Shown: piece by piece, positions 6,308-8,650 of the stretch | Layout: each line of letters starts with the position of its first letter | Numbering within the stretch: the first letter of the stretch is position 1 | DNA from: an uncultured Eubacteriales bacterium | Lineage (GTDB): Bacteria > Bacillota > Clostridia > Oscillospirales > Oscillospiraceae | Direction: 5' to 3' | Assembly: GCA_900549645.1 (NCBI GenBank) | Contig: URPD01000061.1 | Span: 1-8,650 of the forward strand | Length of the DNA stretch: 8,650 nt | Program-made: the position numbers and the translations under genes | The notes under the pieces: model-generated | Database searches by the model: none | What the model saw: the letters and a program-made list of their open reading frames with translations, nothing else | What the model was told of the DNA's origin: nothing

Positions 6308-6385
6308 GCCGGTCCCGCAATGACATGTTGGTTTTGGATAGGCGCGACGATTTTTCATGCGGTGCAATGCGTGGGATAGTTCTCT

Positions 6386-6457
6386 CCCTCAGTCGGCTCA
6401 CGCCGACAGCTCCCCTAGGCCGACAGCTCCCCTAGTAGGGGCGCCAAGGGCGCCCCC
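6386..6457 (+). repeat. Composite CCCTCAGTC... repeat with a 17-bp tandem duplication
   Basis: CCCTCAGTC leads into a GTCGGC-TCAC-GCCGAC hairpin (6392-6407) and GACAGCTCCCCTAG. The 17-mer GCCGACAGCTCCCCTAG is duplicated exactly (6402-6418 and 6419-6435). The palindrome CCCCT-AGT-AGGGG (6429-6441) follows, then a perfect 8-bp hairpin GGGGCGCC-AAG-GGCGCCCC (6438-6456). The same order of blocks occurs inverted at 8491-8533. The 54-bp repeat starts immediately after. Confidence 0.8.
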
Positions 6458-6511
6458 CAGTCTGTCAAAGAACATGTGCAGCAGGGCGCGGATAAGAGAG
6501 CAGCGGGGGAG
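6458..6511 (+). repeat. 54-bp dispersed repeat, copy 2
   Basis: Identical over all 54 bases to the reverse complement of 1-54. It begins CAGTCTGTCAAAG and ends GCGGGGGAG. It starts directly after a GC hairpin and is followed 6 bases later by the 61-bp repeat, so at this site the blocks are arrayed head to tail. Confidence 0.92.
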
Positions 6512-6517
6512 CTTGAG

Positions 6518-6578
6518 GGGTAGCGCAGCGGCGGCGCGGTAGTGAATGACATGCCGGTGGCATGTCAGAGCCGCGCCG
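6518..6578 (+). repeat. 61-bp palindromic repeat, copy B
   Basis: 57/61 identical to 3253-3313. The inner hairpin TGACATGCC-GGT-GGCATGTCA (6547-6567) is perfect here. The outer stem differs from copy A: GGCGCGG (6533-6539) pairs with CCGCGCC (6571-6577), and homology ends just after. Short open frames beginning MNDMPVACQSRA are repeat artefacts. Confidence 0.88.
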
Positions 6579-6622
6579 TGACCGAGCCGCAGCGAGAAAA
6601 GGCCCGCCTCAAATACAATAAA

Positions 6623-6699
6623 CCGCCGTCCAAAAGTCTTGATACATCAACGACTTTTGGAGCAAAGCAGCATTTTGATAATATCAAAATGCTCGGCGG
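6623..6699 (+). other. Candidate three-way-junction RNA or MITE-like element
   Basis: Three helices fit together with almost no unpaired bases. P1 is CCGCCG/CGGCGG (6623-6628 with 6694-6699). P2 is TCCAAAAGTC/GACTTTTGGA (6629-6638 with 6652-6661), extended inside by TTGAT/ATCAA. P3 is a perfect 12-bp stem (6669-6680 with 6682-6693). P1 passes directly into P2, P2 joins P3 by GCAAAGC, and P3 passes directly back into P1. The stems are symmetrical, so either strand could fold. No coding sequence is credible here. It could be a structured RNA, a fold-back mobile element, or a nested insertion. The pairing is seen directly; the function is not known. Confidence 0.5.
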
Positions 6700-6702
6700 A
6701 TG

Positions 6703-6745
6703 CAGCTTGTCAAAAAAGTCCTCACAGGACTTTTTTGACAAGCTG
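6703..6745. terminator. Perfect 20-bp hairpin with bidirectional terminator core
   Basis: Positions 6703-6722 pair perfectly with 6726-6745 over a CAC loop. Inside, a run of six A (6712-6717) precedes the GTCCT/AGGAC inner stem and a run of six T (6731-6736) follows it, which is the form of an intrinsic terminator that works in both directions. It lies 3 bases after the three-way-junction fold and 182 bases before htrA. Neither flanking protein gene is transcribed into it from upstream, so what it terminates is unclear. Confidence 0.6.
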
Positions 6746-6767
6746 AGGGGCACCAAGGGCGCCCCCC
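6746..6767 (+). repeat. Second copy of the AGGGGC-CAAGG-GCGCC block
   Basis: These 22 bases match 6437-6458 at 21 positions. The single change (G to A, at 6752) breaks one pair of the 8-bp hairpin. Here the block is followed by GCGCCCCTATCCC instead of the 54-bp repeat, showing that the blocks combine independently. Confidence 0.75.
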
Positions 6768-6808
6768 GCGCCCCTATCCCACACATGCGTTAACAGTTTT
6801 CTTTCGCA

Positions 6809-6870
6809 TTGTTCAAAAATATTTGCGCTTTTGTTCATTACAAGTACACAAATGCATTGTATCTTATACT
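6809..6870 (+). promoter_or_regulatory. htrA upstream region: candidate operator and -10
   Basis: The AT-rich 135 bases before htrA contain two identical TTGTTCA heptamers (6809-6815 and 6831-6837) whose starts are 22 bp apart, about two helical turns, and TATACT (6865-6870) as a possible -10. No -35 of good quality sits at normal spacing, which would fit activator dependence. A short palindrome AATGCATT lies at 6851-6858. Functional assignment is tentative. Confidence 0.35.
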
Positions 6871-6927
6871 CACAAGCAAATAACAAGACACACCAAGCAA
6901 GTTCAAATAGCAAAAGAGGTCTTTTTA

Positions 6928-8358
6928 ATGTACCAGCCCGAAGATAATGAGCCGATCGAACAGACAAATGTCAACGCAGAGGGTTCCACCCCGGAGAGCA
7001 CCGACCGCGTGAACGGCGAGTACCATTACAAAAACGGGTTTACCCAGAAAATATACTCCGACGCGCATTACGTCCCTGCGGACGAAAGCAACGAACCCCC
7101 CAGATACTATACCCCGCCCGAAAAGCAGGAGAAGCCCGCGAAAGAGCCTAAGTCATCCGACAACGGCGGGCACGGCAAGAAGCACGCCTTCCTTAAAGTT
7201 GCCTGCATCGCACTTGTGTGCGCGCTGCTCGGCGGACTCTGCGGCGGCGCGATCACCGAAAGCCGCCTGACTGACAGGATCACGGCGCTGGAGGACAGCA
7301 TAAACGCCGAACCCTCCGATACTCCGGTCGTGAGTGCATCGAGCGCCCCGATCGCCGCCACCTCTTCCGACAGCCTCAGCTGGGCGGAGATAAATGAGAT
7401 AGCGAGCAAGCAGGTCGTCGGCGTGACCACCGAGGTCACATACACGAACTTCTTCGGCCAGACCAGCTCCTCTGCAGTCTCCGGCTCCGGCTTCATCATC
7501 ACTGACGACGGATATATCCTTACCAACTACCACGTTATCGAAACGGCATATCAGAGCAAATACGCCGTCACCGTCATTACCCACGACGGTACGCGCTACG
7601 ACGCCACGATAGTCGGCGTTGAATCCAGCAACGACATCGCCGTTCTGAAGATAGATGCAACCGGCCTCACCCCCGCGACGCTGGGCAACAGCGACAATCT
7701 TGCCGTCGGCGACGATGTGTGCGCGGTCGGCAACCCCCTCGGCGAGCTGGAGTTCACCTCCACCTTCGGCCACGTAAGCGCCCTTGACCGCCTTATCACC
7801 ACCGAAGAGGGCGGCAGCGCGATCAACATGTTCCAGATCGACGCGGCGGTCAATTCCGGCAACTCCGGCGGCCCCGTGTACAACACCCGCGGCGAAGTCA
7901 TCGGCATCGTGACGGCCAAGTACAGCTCCTCCGGCGTTGAAGGTCTGGGCTTTGCGGTCCCCATCAATGACGCGGCCAGCATCGCAAACGATCTTATTAC
8001 CAAGGGCTATGTCACCGGCAAGGCTTATATGGGCGTGCGTATCGACCAAAGATACACCTCCGCTTACAGCCAGTATTACAACATGCCGGAAGGCGCGTAT
8101 GTCTACTCCGTTGAGAGCGGCAGCTGCGCCGAGACTGCGGGACTCCGCGCCGGCGACATCATCACCAAGCTCGGTGAGAGCGAGGTCAAGAGCTATACCG
8201 ACCTGACCCACGCCGTCAAGCAGTACTCCGCGGGCGACACGGCAGAGCTTGTGATCTACCGCGCTGGCGAGACGCTGACGCTGAGCATCACCTTTGACGA
8301 GGAGGTTCCGGAGAACACCTCCGGCTCTGCCTCCACCATGCCCGGTCAGGTTCCCTGA
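6928..8358 (+). CDS. htrA: HtrA/DegP-family membrane-anchored serine protease
   Basis: The 476-residue protein acts in extracytoplasmic protein quality control, cleaving or chaperoning misfolded exported proteins. It has a long hydrophilic, Pro/Glu-rich cytoplasmic N-terminus (1-85), one membrane anchor (about 87-109, after GKK), a Ser/Ala-rich linker, a trypsin-like protease domain (about 150-355) and one PDZ domain (about 365-455). The catalytic triad is His202 (TNYHVI), Asp236 (SNDIAVL) and Ser313 (GNSGGP), all intact. This matches Gram-positive HtrA-like proteases, which stay membrane-bound, rather than periplasmic DegP with a cleaved signal and two PDZ domains. The ATG at 6928 follows AAGAGGT at 8 bases; 35 more codons are open upstream but have no good ribosome site and overlap the promoter area. 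The gene is monocistronic with a strong terminator. The adjacent divergent two-component operon is a plausible regulator. Confidence 0.95.
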   Translation: MYQPEDNEPIEQTNVNAEGSTPESTDRVNGEYHYKNGFTQKIYSDAHYVPADESNEPPRYYTPPEKQEKPAKEPKSSDNGGHGKKHAFLKVACIALVCALLGGLCGGAITESRLTDRITALEDSINAEPSDTPVVSASSAPIAATSSDSLSWAEINEIASKQVVGVTTEVTYTNFFGQTSSSAVSGSGFIITDDGYILTNYHVIETAYQSKYAVTVITHDGTRYDATIVGVESSNDIAVLKIDATGLTPATLGNSDNLAVGDDVCAVGNPLGELEFTSTFGHVSALDRLITTEEGGSAINMFQIDAAVNSGNSGGPVYNTRGEVIGIVTAKYSSSGVEGLGFAVPINDAASIANDLITKGYVTGKAYMGVRIDQRYTSAYSQYYNMPEGAYVYSVESGSCAETAGLRAGDIITKLGESEVKSYTDLTHAVKQYSAGDTAELVIYRAGETLTLSITFDEEVPENTSGSASTMPGQVP

Positions 8359-8418
8359 CGGCGCATATTAAATTGCTACTTTTCTACTCCTATAAATCCT
8401 CTCTTTTCTCCCAAAACG

Positions 8419-8456
8419 AAGGACCGCACGGAACCCCGTGCGGTTCTTTGTTTTTG
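8419..8456 (+). terminator. Intrinsic terminator of htrA
   Basis: ACCGCACGG (8423-8431) pairs with CCGTGCGGT (8436-8444) over AACC. The stem extends through a G-T wobble and A-T pairs to 13 bp (8419-8448), and the sequence runs into TTTGTTTTT. It lies about 60 bases after the htrA stop and is the clearest rho-independent terminator in the window. Confidence 0.9.
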
Positions 8457-8473
8457 TGCGGGGGTGGTAGAAT

Positions 8474-8533
8474 CTTTGCCGCGACGCGGCGCCCCTTTTA
8501 GGGGAGCTGTCAGCCGTAAGGCTGACTGAGGGG
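8474..8533 (-). repeat. Composite repeat, inverted copy
   Basis: CTTTGCCGCGA (8474-8484) matches 3226-3236. CCCCT-TTT-AGGGG (8492-8504) and a perfect GTCAGCC-GTAA-GGCTGAC hairpin (8509-8526) flanked by GGGGAGCT and TGAGGGG follow. On the minus strand this is the same block order as 6386-6445, without the 17-bp duplication and with a different stem sequence that still pairs. Confidence 0.75.
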
Positions 8534-8650
8534 TTGCCAGAGTGGAGACTAGAGCAGAGAAGAAAAGAAAGAATGCACTATAAATTGGGCTCGTGGGGCA
8601 GAAAGTCAAGCAAGTGCAACGCCTAAATTATGGAACACTTCGGCAGGTGA
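8534..8650. other. Unassigned window end
   Basis: 117 bases of purine-rich then mixed sequence. I see no credible gene, RNA gene, repeat copy or promoter with proper spacing. A 7-codon frame (ATG to TGA, 8630-8650) has no supporting ribosome site and is not called. Confidence 0.4.

Noticed and set aside
1..6511. Composite transposon bounded by the 54-bp inverted repeats
   Set aside because: The enclosed genes include core eno, no transposase or target-site duplication is visible, and the repeats more likely belong to a dispersed family.
6386..6767. CRISPR array
   Set aside because: Repeats are of different kinds and lengths, without regular spacing or unique spacers, and no cas genes are present.
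6542..6793. 83-codon frame (MNDMPVACQSRA...) and its relative at 3277-3684
   Set aside because: Both begin inside the 61-bp repeat and cross hairpins. The shared N-terminus is the repeat itself, not protein homology.
7153..8211. 352-codon minus-strand frame over htrA
   Set aside because: Shadow of a gene with a full catalytic triad and PDZ domain.
8376..8609. 77-codon minus-strand frame at the window end
   Set aside because: It covers the htrA terminator and a repeat copy, with no ribosome site.

Overview
The window comes from a GC-rich Gram-positive bacterium. It most resembles an anaerobic gut Clostridia lineage of the Oscillospirales/Ruminococcaceae type. This is inferred from strong AAGGAGG-type ribosome binding sites, sigma-A-like promoters in short AT-rich gaps, a VanR-like two-component pair, a membrane-anchored HtrA without a cleavable signal peptide, and hairpin-rich intergenic repeats built from AGGGGC / GCCCCT blocks. 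No species call is possible from the sequence alone.

Layout. Positions 1-95 hold a repeat abutting the enolase terminator hairpin. Enolase (eno) runs leftward at 96-1385. A 140-bp AT-rich divergent promoter region follows. A tandem two-domain Nudix hydrolase (1526-2455) and a phosphoribosyltransferase (2567-3121) run rightward, the second with its own promoter. Positions 3122-3413 are a convergent gap: a hairpin for the phosphoribosyltransferase, a repeat island, then a terminator hairpin for the opposite strand. A leftward operon encodes an OmpR-family response regulator (5327-6022) and a six-pass sensor histidine kinase (3414-5330), overlapping by 4 bp (ATGA). Positions 6023-6927 form a 905-bp gap packed with repeats and hairpins. 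An HtrA/DegP-type membrane serine protease (6928-8358) follows, with a clear intrinsic terminator. The last 190 bases hold one more repeat copy and nothing else recognisable.

How the genes fit together. Enolase is core glycolysis. The Nudix protein and the phosphoribosyltransferase look like nucleotide housekeeping or salvage functions. The two-component pair lies divergently next to htrA. That recalls the CssRS-htrA envelope-stress logic of Bacillus, but regulation of htrA by this pair is only an inference.

The genes are ordinary, so the unusual material is intergenic. The same blocks recur in different combinations in all four larger gaps: a perfect 54-bp inverted pair 6.4 kb apart, a 61-bp pair with 57/61 identity, and palindromes of the form CCCCTNNTAGGGG at block junctions. 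One stretch (6623-6745) can fold into a compact three-way junction followed by a perfect 20-bp hairpin with a bidirectional-terminator core. It lies between two divergent genes, where no protein gene needs terminating. This is the best candidate here for an undescribed element, either a structured RNA or a MITE-like mobile repeat.
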